A stretch of DNA of 64,000 bases from Yarrowia lipolytica (Eukaryota > Ascomycota > Dipodascomycetes > Dipodascales), in the NCBI RefSeq assembly GCF_001761485.1, contig NC_090771.1, forward strand, positions 2,852,001-2,916,000, read 5' to 3'. The translations under genes and the position numbers were made by a program. Within the stretch, counting starts at the first letter, position 1; the number at the start of each line of letters is the position of its first letter. The notes under the pieces are model-generated. The model worked only from the letters and a program-made list of their open reading frames with translations, had not been told where the DNA came from and ran no database searches. Below, one piece after another: positions 34,928 through 46,100 of this stretch.

Positions 34928-36419
34928 CCTGCATATTTGATGTCAGCAAAGGCGAGCATTCAGGGGGCTTGAACACACGCAAAAAAAGGCCATAAAAAAA
35001 ATAAAAAATTTGAGACGTACAAGCAGAGCCACAAGAATCGGCTGGGGAGTTTTTCGTGTCAGAATTTCCGATTTCGACCCCACAAAACTGCCCTCAGTTG
35101 CAATGAGCAAATTGTTGAGACAGTCGACGCATGGAAGCTGATCAGTTAATGTGCGGGGAAATGCACTTTAAACGAAGGACGGAAGCTAAAAATGCAAACG
35201 CCAATAAAGGAGTGGAAAATCCAAAGAAATTGGAAAATATTAAAGTAGCGATCCAGACCCCCAAAAAGGATCCTCAAGCAGCAACATGCGGGCCCAGATA
35301 GTCCACTTTTTTGCCCAACGTCGGATCACTGACGCTATTTTGATTAGAATTATCCCTTTCAGCTAACAAAGCTGCTTTTTTTTTGGTTCGAAATAAATGA
35401 ACGAAAATTTTTCGTCAATGTCGATCAGTGGCTCTATTGTTAGTGTGGAGAGGAGTATACAAACAGAGAGACGGGCCCACGGTGTGAGAGTGGACTGTCG
35501 CCCGCCAACGGCCATGTCAAATACGATCTAATTATTGTCCTTTTATTTTCCTCTCGTGTCATTAATTAGTCCCTCTTTGACTATCTCATGTATAGACCCC
35601 CACAGGGACCCTACAGCCACATACTCCAGCTAAACGACGTTATACTGGCTAATAACATTATGGTTGTTGATCGGCACAGCTAGGGACCAGTGCTGCATGT
35701 TACAGCCAAGGCAGATCAAACACAGCGACCAGTTTTTTTTACCAATTCTTGTGAAGCAGGGTTAGGAACGCAGAAAAGGGTCTTTCGGGAAGCCGTAGAT
35801 TTACGACGTATTCGCGAGGGCTACGAAGGAAGCAAGGACCGGAACACTCTAATTCCCGTACGCTGGAGATGTCCATCTTCGGTCCGGAGTTTTCTATCTT
35901 CCGCTCGGTGTCTCGTGAGGACTTCGAGATGTGTCACTTGCCCCCTTTTGTCTCAACACGGACTCCGAGGGGCACTTGGAGACACGGGGACACATTCCGG
36001 AGGTAGTCTAAATATCGGATAAGCTGAATTGAAAGTGTTTGTTCGGTTTTAGACTGATCTGGGGGTTGAGATGGTATATTCTGTAAGTAGTGCAGTATGT
36101 AGTGTGGAGGGAGGCGTTTGTGGTGATGGGAAAAGGATATAAAGTCAGGTAAAATGTACTAAAACGATGCAAGAGAGATTATCAGCCATTTTGTGTTGTA
36201 TATAAAGTGACAGTATCTTTATATCGACACTTTTAGCGTGTGCACGAGGCCAGTATACATCTACTTCAGCTATTATAGATGTGATTGATAATGCATGCAA
36301 GATATACGAGTTTATTTTGAGGAGCTGATTAAGAGGAGGGTTGCAATATCATAATGGTAGCGATTTGGAGTGTTTCTAGAGAATTTACTGAATAGAGCGA
36401 TTCTAACGATACCCACATC

Positions 36420-36800
36420 GGACCACTACGACTATCGCTACAAGCTCAAGCATCTGACGAGCTTTATTTGAAAGGAAGTGAGAATTTCTCGATGGACAGC
36501 AAAGGTAGAGAGGGTTTGAATGGTACAATTGAAACCACGAGCACGGGACCACTCCAAAGACACCAATTAGTAACCTCCTAGATGATTTTATTCGCCGCAA
36601 AGGCTCGGATGAAACAACAGCAAGCACCGCAACACGCACGAAAACAACAAGAAATACAAAGACAAGAGTGATTGGCACTGTGACAGACATTCTTCTTGAT
36701 GGTACAAAGACCCTGTTTATCAACGTAGCCCCCACATTACTGCCCCGCACTCTTGTAGATCTGATCAACACGAATACAGACAATCGTGTTGTTGAGTGAA
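36420..36800 (+). pseudogene. Possible coding relic or spliced small gene in two frames
   Basis: One plus-strand frame is open from about 36400 to the TAG near 36577 and contains ATG at about 36492 (MDSKGREGLNGTIETTSTG). A second frame is open from about 36525 to a TGA near 36798 and contains a protein-like run (VIGTVTDILLDGTKTLFINV, then APTLLPRTLVDLI). The two overlap, so one frame change would join them. No splice signals were seen. Composition is suggestive but no family is recognised. Confidence 0.25.
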
Positions 36801-37726
36801 GATCACCAGATAGGAGAGACTGGCGGGGAACCTACGGGAACCTACATGGGGCCCTGTCGGTTTGGTGCCCGTGATTGGGCCATGTTTCGAATCATAATGC
36901 CGCTAGACAATACGAGTGTACTTTTAGACAAGCAGGTTTATGTGCAGTTGTTAAACCAAGTCCGACCAAGTCACCAGGCGTGGAGAGAAGAGAGAGAAAA
37001 TAATTAGGCGATATGCGAGAGCGACAGCGAGAGAGAGAAAGAGCACTAGAATCGCCTGTGAGAAAAGCCAAAGGCTTGTAAACCTCCGATTCTGGCCCCC
37101 CACCCATGCATACGAGCTACGTCACTGGTTTGAGATTATGTCGATCGGAAATGAGGGGTAATGAAGATCTCTGCCCAAAGTAGACGGCCACAGAGTGACC
37201 AAGAAAGGCGCACCAGGAGAAGCGGGCTCTCAATGACTCCGCATTTCCTTCTCGTATAAATTTTAGTGTCTTTATCGTTTCTTAGTCATGGTTAAGTGGG
37301 TCTGACTAAGAGCTGATCATCTCACAGTATGCACATGCTTGGGTGATTGAACGGGGCACACACTGGACGGAGAATAGGAAGCAGAATCAGACGCAGCGGT
37401 AAATGAGTTTTTTTCCGGACTGTTTCAAATTTCCCAGATTTTTTCCCGCTCTTGCAAACCTCTTCTTTTTGCTACCCTGTGACTTCTCTGCAGCAACCTC
37501 CTTCCTGTGCGTGTGGTGATAGGAGGCCATTTATGAACTTTTTTGGGGTGGAGTGGGTTAAGTGTGAACACTATTCGGAGCCACGGAGCCAGGAGCAAGA
37601 GCGTTTGGCTCACGTGACACGACTTCGAGACTTATGGAGAGCGGCGATGGTTGCGGCTGAACCGGTCCGATTAGAATTCTTTTGTGGATTTTCTTTGATT
37701 TTCGCCTTACAAGCCCATTTCAACTA

Positions 37727-37793
37727 TTTCGCCCATTTCGCCCATTTCGCCATTTTCGCCATTTTCGCCCTTTTTGCCCTTTTTGCCCTTTTT
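37727..37793. repeat. TTCGCCCAT/TTTCGCC simple repeat
   Basis: Tandem units alternate CGCCCATTT, CGCCATTTT and TGCCCTTTT over about 65 bases in an intergenic region. Confidence 0.75.
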
Positions 37794-38756
37794 TCTGTCC
37801 GTCTCAATCAGGCCTGTCTCCATTTGCGGTCACCCAACTTCCACACACCCTCCCCAAACCCCCCTTGTCTGCCAAAGCCAAACCCATGTTACATTTGTTC
37901 AAACCTTATTATATTTGACTTTACCATACAAAGTTTAATTATCCAGGAAATAATGGTCCCCAAAACGCAAAACCCAAGACAAAACCAGACGACTCGGAAT
38001 ACCGTGCCTGGGACCAGGAACCGTGCCTTGACGAACCAGGTCGCCAGAGAGGCACCAGGGGTTTAGTCCCGACAGGAGATGGTGTGAAAAAAAAAAGTAT
38101 CACACACGCAGAGATTACATATTATATATATAGGTGGGGATATGGCTTACTGATACCTATCACGTGATTCCCACGTGCCCGTTTGCGCCGTTTTATATTT
38201 TTCTGCCTGTGGTGGTGCCGTTCTGTCGCCCAGCTTTTTTTTCTTTTTCATATTTTTTTATAATGATTTTCCTGTTTTGTCCTCTCCAGTATTGCTCCCA
38301 GCTCACATGACGTCATTAGAGTTGACGGTTGGACCAAACAAAGGAGCCAAGAAATCAGGGCCATGGCTGCACTAATTGGTTTGACAGCTGCTAAAACGCC
38401 GAATAGTGGCGCTAGACCGACGTTTAGTGGCGGAAAAAACCAGTGGCGCGGTACAGGGGTGCGACGGGCAAGTCCGGGCGACTGAGGGGAGACCGTGAAA
38501 CCGATACTGGGAGATTGGCGAATTTATGCGAATTTATGCGAATTTCGAATAAAATATCGTGAAAATAAAAACAATATATATACAATCATACAACAAAGAC
38601 TCCGACCAGGAACTCTACATAGATGCTAATTACTGTTCTTGTACGGTACCACAACATCAATCTGCCCTCCAAGGTTACTCACTCATCACCCGGTTGTCTC
38701 ATCTGCGTTACAGACGAGTACGAGGACCGACTACTGGTCGTATACAGTCCAAAGCC

Positions 38757-38912
38757 GTAGCGAAGCTGTAGTGAATACGTAGTGAAGATGTTACGAAGAC
38801 GTAGTGAATACGTCGTGAAGACGTGGTGAAGATGTAGTGAAGATATAATGAAGACGTAGTGAAGACGTAGAGAAGAGTGAAGGCGTAACGAAGCGTAATG
38901 AAGACGTCGTGA
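38757..38912. repeat. Minisatellite of GTAGTGAAGAC-type units
   Basis: About a dozen imperfect units with the core (A)CGTAGTGAAGA vary as GTCGTGAAGACG, GTGGTGAAGATG and GTAATGAAGACG. On the other strand the units read as Ser/Leu/His/Tyr-rich peptides, so the long minus-strand frames across it are repeat artefacts. Confidence 0.75.
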
Positions 38913-41359
38913 AGACGACCCAGTCCGGTCCAATCCCACCACATCCGGTTCAACTGGTATCGGTACCAGCTCTCCTTGCTCAACTGATCTCTCATAAGTC
39001 GACATGTCAGCTGTCCATCTATTAATGTCAGCAGCCTCCTACCCTCCAGGTCATTGTTACTCTGTCCCACGTTAGGCCCAGGAACAGGGTCTGCTACGCA
39101 ACGGGTCGGTCATACGGCACCTTGTTATTGAATATTGCAGAGAAAATTCCGACGTCACGCTAGCACCGAATACTCACACAAATACAACGCAGCCCTCGTC
39201 CAGCTACACCGTTTCTTGCGTTAGCTGTTTTCACGGCGCCAACTGCTGCATCGCAATGTAGCGTTGTGCCCGGTAGAGTAGTCTGATTGTTGGCATCTTC
39301 AAGGTGTAGTAAAGCCGTTTGATGCCTAAATGGACCTGGACAGCCGAGGCAGACGGGCATTCAACCAACAGAGCGTGTCTGTAAGCTCTAGTTAGATAAC
39401 AGGTTTGACGCAGAGCACAGCAGAAGAGAGGGTTAATTAACACAGCATGAGGCTCCATCAATATTAGCACTACAGGTGACAAGATTCAGTCACTAAACGA
39501 CAGCATACGGACCACCCTATAGAGCTCATTTATCCCTCTTAACTGTAACACGCGTTATGCTCTTTTGACTAGGTAGGATTGGCCCATGGGAAACGACTCA
39601 TTCTCCGCAGTACCGCAGCTATTGTTAAGCCGAGTTGAAAATCGGAATTCGAGCCTCTCGAAGAAGCCCGTAAAAGTGTCAAAAACAGCCCATATCTCTC
39701 ATAATCAGCTTCTACCCCTTCCCCCATTATCTCCATGGAGCTGATGTCACGCTCGAGCTTAACTTTTTTTTCATGGAGGAGGGGACAGGACCACGACGGT
39801 GGATGGTACGGCCACATAGAGCCACTTTGGCGCCTATTTGGGACGCACAAGAAATCTGGAGCGAGCACAGCAGTTCGGCTGACTCGTTTTGTGAAACCAT
39901 GCCATTGTGGAGCTTAGAGTTGCAACTCCCCACTGATTAGTAAAGACAGATGACAGATGGTTGCTGATTTGGAGGCATCAAGACGGGTTGACACGCAGCC
40001 AGACACGCAGCCGGCCACCTTGAGAAGAAGGCTGGAGCGGCCACAGTCCGAGAGGGGAGGTTTATGGCGTCTTTTGGGCCTGAGACGATTCGCAATAAGA
40101 CTGTGATGGAATGTTGCGTCCCCAGAGAGCTGGAAGAGCCACAAGGGAGCATCAAAGGCATTTTGAACATTCCGGATGAAGTTAAACAGGTGTAGAGAGA
40201 AGTATCTGAATTAACATAACATACTTGTACGAGTACTTGTGCTCGTACTGGTGAAAGTAGCTGTTTTATGGCTGCACATAGATTGTAAATCCAATCAAGC
40301 AACTTCACCAGTAGTAGACTAATCTATGGACTCTCAGGTACAAGTTTATGGGTACCTTGGGCCTGACCACAACTCGTTTCAGTCTACACTATGGGCACTT
40401 TATGATGCTGGTGACAGCTCATGACGTCTTCTATCCCTTACATTAGATGTCCCGATGGGGATGGTCCCGGGGGAGGGAGGTGAGACACATTGTTACATCA
40501 GTATATCGGTCACGGCAGGATTTTCAAACCCCACCAAATCGCACTATGAAGCAGTTGTAGTTCGTCGTCTTGGGCTTACTAATCAATCGTTTCCACCCCA
40601 ACAGCTGACTAACACATCCCCACCGACAACCTCCCAGGGGCAAATCTATGGACTCTGCCTTTTCCTTTTTCCCCTTGCTTGGGCTTGCTAGGTTGACTTT
40701 GCATGACCGGGGACAGGGGTGGAGAATGTGTCCTACTAGACGAAGAGAGACGTGGATGGCGTGCGAGCGCCCGTGTGTTTGTGTCACCTTTGGGCGTCCG
40801 TCGCGCCAGTATTTCCGCTTTTCAAAGCGCGCGATGAAAATACTACCACCACCCTGTATCGTTATAGATTTTGTTCTTTTGCGTTTCCGTACAAGGTTAC
40901 GCTTTTTGCTTTACTGAGAACGATCCTTGGAGTTTAAACCAAAATCTTAACCCAAAACTGCCTCCCTACTTTTTTCTTTTTCGTCACACAAGTCTATTTG
41001 ACCGAGTGTGTCCACGAACCTTGTTTGCAATTGAAACACGTCCTTCTTACACCTATTCCCAAGACTCGTTTTTGCAAGTTACAGACCGGTATTGCGGGAG
41101 ACGAGAGTCGTGACAAGTTGCTACGGTGCTACGACCAGACACGACACAGACACAGCTTCGCAAGAATACACAGCCACACCCACCCTCACGCGGTTTGCAA
41201 CAGTCCGAGGCCTCTTAAAGCACAAAACCACTTCCCCAGCGACTCCAGGACAGGACATAAAGGACACACACAACCAACGACACAGACACAGAGCCACAAA
41301 GACACACAACCCACAGACGGACACCTCCAGAGACAACACACACACACACATACACCATC

Positions 41360-42028
41360 ATGAACTCCCCACCACCGGTGCCAAAGAAAACCAAAACCAA
41401 GTACCCGAAAATCTTCCAATGTACGGGGTACGGCGACTGCAAAATGACCTTCACCCGGTCGGAGCATCTGGCTCGACACATTCGAAAACACACGGGCGAA
41501 CGGCCGTTCCGATGCCACTGCGGCAAGACGTTTTCGCGTCTCGATAACCTGCGGCAGCACATCCAGACGGTGCACGCCAACGACCACCACATTCTGCATG
41601 CCCCACTCCCTCCGCCTCCCATGCCCCAGGGCGACCTCCAGGCCATGGGCCAGGGCCAGATAGGCCAAATGGGGCAGGTACCCATGCCGCCACAGATGGG
41701 CCAACAACAGCAGCAACAGATGCACCCCCAACACATGGCGCCTGGCCCCGCAGGCCATGTGCCCTCGCCCATGATGTCGCATCACGGAGCACCCCATCCT
41801 CATGCAGCCTACCCCCAGATGTACGACTACCAGTACCCTCCCGGCCAACCCCAGCAGCAGCCACCACCTCAACAGGCCCAGCAGCAGCTGCACCACTACT
41901 CGTCAGAGGAGTCGTTGCCGTCGTCGGTCAACTCGTCCCAGACGTCGCTGCAAACAGCATATTCGCCCCAGGTGGGCAACATGCAGCGTAAGCGACGACC
42001 CACGCCCATCTCCACGGAGCAGCAACAG

Positions 42029-42060
<32 letters not shown>

Positions 42061-43132
42061 TCAGCCACAGCCACCGCATCAACAGCAGCAGCAGCAGCAG
42101 CAGGGTCCCCCTTCGCCAACATACCCAACTACCCCGACGCAGTACTCGACCCACTCCAACCATAGCTCCATTGCCGGAATCTCCATTTCGGACATGCCGC
42201 CAGTCATGGCTGGACAGCGGCCTCCATCTCTAGGCGGCGACGGCGACGCAGCCTCTGTGTTCTCCTCGCCCTTCCAGAGTCGTGGCCACCACGTCCGGGC
42301 GTCGGTGTCGTCCACGAACTCACTCACGTCGGCCTACAACTACCCCGTGCATTCGTCCAACCTGACGACCCCCGTGAGCACGCACTCCGCGTCCAACCAG
42401 CCCGGCAACACGAACTCGTGGCTATCGTCGGTGCTGTGTTCGGGCCAGGACGGCACCGCCTCGAACCGTCACTCGTCCGCGTCGTCCACCTCTGCGTTCT
42501 CCAACTCCCCCCAGCCCGACGACAACCGACCACGAACCTGGGGCCCCTCGACCAACACAAGCTCGATCGCCGGCAACGCATCACCGCACCAGCAGTACCG
42601 CGGCTCAGGTATTATGACGGGCGATCCCGGCTTTGATTCTCACTCGGGCCGACAGTCGCTCTCGTCTCTGGTTATCAACGAAAGCATGGACGAGTCGGAC
42701 GACGACATGAGCGGCAGCGGGGGCTCCAGCGGCAGCGGCGTCGCACCTCTGCCCCCCAACAAGGACAAGCCACTGCCGCCATTCTCATCGCTGTTCAACG
42801 GCGCCAACGGGCCCAACTCAGCCAACCGCCCTCAGATATCCGTCAACAAAAGTTACACAAAGAACCTCATCCTGCCGCGGCCCGACTCGTACCCGCCCAA
42901 ACCTCCGTCCGCACAGGGTGGAGGGCCCACCGAGTTTGGCGACTTTTCGTCGTCGCATGTTTTGCCTATGGCGGACATGCGGCCTGTTGTGGGCCAGCCG
43001 CCTCAAGGCCAGAAGGACAAGCCCCTGCCTCCTCTTCCTGTGGAGGCCGACGATGTGGAGATGAGCGATGCTCCTCAGCGGGGCGGTATGGATTACCTGC
43101 TCGAGGCAGCCAGTTTGTCCTCGAGGGCGTAA
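41360..43132 (+). CDS. C2H2 zinc-finger transcription factor (Usv1/Rgm1-like two-finger type)
   Basis: This 590-residue protein has two C2H2 fingers at its N terminus: C21-X5-C27-X12-H40-X3-H44 ([14 protein letters not shown]) and C52-X1-C54-X12-H67-X4-H72 ([15 protein letters not shown]), joined by a TGERPF linker. The arrangement of a YGDC first finger and a CHC second finger is typical of fungal stress and carbon-response factors near S. cerevisiae Usv1/Rgm1. The exact orthologue is uncertain. The rest is low complexity: a Met/Gln/Pro-rich part (about 85-190), two polyglutamine tracts (about 215-250), Ser/Asn-rich stretches and an acidic block ([14 protein letters not shown], about 430-445). 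These look like activation or phase-separating regions. It stands alone between two very long gene-free regions, consistent with extensive upstream control. The start is two codons from a good CACCATCATG context. Confidence 0.88.
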
Positions 43133-46100
43133 GACAGTGAGCATGAATGGCCGAGTAGCGCCAGCGGTGCATACAGTGGTACAAATACAAGGGTACTACT
43201 ACAGTTTCCAGGACGATGATTTTGGGCGGGTCACCAGTTTTCATTTGGACCTGCCTAATCTGGATCTCTTGCTCTGGAATAGGGAATATGGGAATTGTCT
43301 AGGCGTTTTGGATCGAGCTGATTCGATTCGGCGTGCTGGACCACCGGGTCACCCTCTCTTTATTTATATTAGGTGGTCGAGCATTAGTCGTCACCGTTGA
43401 AAATTTAGACATCAGGTTTTCGTCTGAAAGGACCGTGATCAGGGCCCAGGCTCTGGTTGCATCTTGTACAGTAATACAGTAATTGAGTGTATGAGGCTTC
43501 TATAGGAGGTAGATATGACAAGTGCGAGTGTTATTGACTGGGAGGATAGAAAGGGGGGTTTGAGATTTTAGCGATTTTGAAGATTTTAGCGCTTTCTATG
43601 ATTTTAACGATTTTGATGATTTTGGCGATTTTGATGATTTTGGCGATTTTGATGATTTTGGCGCTTTCGGCGCTTTCCGGCGAGTTTTGATGCTACAATT
43701 ACGAAAAGTGCACCACTGTGTAGCTCTGATCACGAGCAGTCTACATCTGTGGTGACTTTGGCTGTAGCATCATTATCGGGCTCATTTCAGGTCTTCATGT
43801 AAACCGTCGCTCCAAGGGCTGATCTATAAGTTTTTTAAGGTAGGCACGGCACGACTTTTGGGCTCTCGACTACAGATTGGTACTTCCTACAAGTATACAA
43901 TCAGAGGCTGAAGTACAAGTACAAGTACAGTGCTTGTAATCAAACCGTGGATCAACGCGGTGTGGACCATGTGTGACTCAGATCAACGACTTGTACACTC
44001 CCTTCGGTTCACACGTATACTTTAATAGACATGTTTTGGATTCGGTCTTCAGTTTTTCTGTTTCTAATCACGTTTGAGGTATTGTTAAGCATTGGGCGAT
44101 ACATTTCGGCAGTTGCACTGATCGACCGCTTCGTATGTACCATTATTTTCGCAGATCGCGGTGTATTTGTACTTGTACCGAGGGAAGGTGGATAGACGGA
44201 CCATTCCAGCTCCAGTCGCGACTTTTTCTTGCAGTATAACTCGGACCTATGGAAAAAACCATGCCTTGGATAAAGCTCCCATGACCCAGGCTGTACTTAG
44301 AGATATGCCCACAAAAGCAACTGCTGGAGTGTGGGTACTTGTACATAGATGCTCAGCCGGTGCATTCTCTTGAGTGTCTGTGGCAGCAACTCGGAATCCG
44401 ACCGAGGGATGAACAAACATGTAAACCTACGAGGAGGACTGGTTTTTTTTTGTACAGAAATCGACAACGACTCTCCACCAGATGATCGTAGCCAAGTCTA
44501 ACTTACGTCTGGCGTTTTGGCTCCCTCAGGGTCATCCCTTGATTGGCGCGTATACGTTGATTTTCGGCACCGTTGCCGCAGAGGTCCGTGGCAAGACTGC
44601 GTCTCAGCGGCGATGTTTTTCCGTCGGATAAACCATGGACAGGTTATAGCAACAGCCATAGGAGCACGTGGTGTCTTGTCTGGGCGGTCCATTGTGTTTA
44701 TATGTGCTTTTTTCCCATGGAAGCACAGCTCTAGCTCGGTGTAGGATTGATTAACGTCTTTTTGGAGACCATTATACGATAGCAGAGTGCATTAATAGGC
44801 GCCACCGACGATCTAGATCTGCCGTGAGAGCTGCTCAAGCATGTTAGCCAGCTGTGGATAACGGGCCAAGCTAAGGTGATGCGAGATTAGAAAGTGAGCA
44901 GTTTTCGGTTGAGAGTTATACCAGTCTGGTGACAGTGGAAAGCTGGTCAAGAAGCAAGCCTGCTCTTGTACTTAGAGTAGATTAGAGGGTGAACTTCGTC
45001 TACAAGTAGCTCACCACGCTTGTTCAAGCTCAGCATTGCTCTACCGTGGTACCACAACTTGCACAGTGTGTACCTTGTTGCCGTTACCGCCACCACCGCC
45101 AGCCAGAAGCCAGGGAAAGGGTGCACCTGTATAGCACCGCCACCGCTCTATCGTCTCCGATAGTCGTTTCAGATTCGCCTTGCTTTTGCTGCTTGCTGTG
45201 TGCCGTTTGCGTGGCACCTCGGCAAATTTCTAAATATATCCACCATGCAGGTCCAAGCATCGGCAGGGGTAAAAGACAATTCCGACCCGAGCAAGAAGGA
45301 TGGTGGAAAAAAAATGGAACCGCAGAAACGACACAAAACGAAAGCGGTTGGCGAAAAGTAAGCAGAAACGAAGACTAACGGATCCAGCCGAGACCTGGCC
45401 AGTCCCAGGGATCGTCTCCGTCCGTGCATATACGGCTGTAGAGGGTAGTGTAGGTGGGGATTATGTAGGTGGGGTGGTGCGACGATTCTGTAGATGAATG
45501 CCATAGATAGTACTTGTAGTACGGCGATGGTCTGTGCGAGCAAACAATGCTTCTCTGCTTCGCACTTCATACGGTACATACTGGTACGTCAGGTGAGACC
45601 TTTTCAAACCATTGTGAGCGCTGTTTGTATTGTTCAAAGACATGTCTTAGGCCCCCAAGCACCTGGTCGTTGCTTTTGGCACCTGACGCTGAAACATGTT
45701 TCCAAGGTGGGCATATGTGTATTGGGGTGGGCCGCACACAAGGCCGTGACTCAGGAGACTTGAGAAGCTGAGAGTGGCCTTTGCAACGGGTGCCTTGTGC
45801 CTGGCGATTGGCGCAGATATTAGTTTTGCAGGGGTATGTAGGACAAAGAAGACCTACGTCTGACAGATACAGCTCTGATGGTGTTGTTGGATGTAGCGTA
45901 GATTATCGTACACTTAGCATCGTACTTAGCAGACTGCAAAGCCGGTGCTATACATCACGCACGTTTCATAATTACTCTGGAGTCACATGTGGCAGAACAT
46001 GATGAAACAGGGTGTGTTAGGCGAGTCTGGGAAGCACGGTGGTTAACGGTGAAACTGTTGAAAGCGGAAGTGGGCACAAGTTGCAAGGTGCCTGCTTACC

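Larger units (their letters stand above)
34928..41359. other. Gene-poor region, second part, upstream of the zinc-finger gene
   Basis: About 6.4 kb without a clear gene. Frames such as 37452-38066, 39937-40308 and 40998-41363 run through simple repeats or CA-rich leader and are not convincing. A faintly coding stretch lies at 36420-36800. Simple repeats occur at 37727-37793 and 38757-38912. The last 300 bases before the zinc-finger ATG are rich in ACACA, as in a leader of a strongly regulated gene. Confidence 0.45.

Noticed and set aside
37452-38066. A 204-codon frame on the plus strand
   Set aside because: Its middle is only the translation of a TTCGCC simple repeat (FAHFAHFAIFAIFALF) and its flanks are random.
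38708-39070. Ser/His/Tyr-rich minus-strand frames of 108-120 codons
   Set aside because: They are translations of the minisatellite at 38757-38912.
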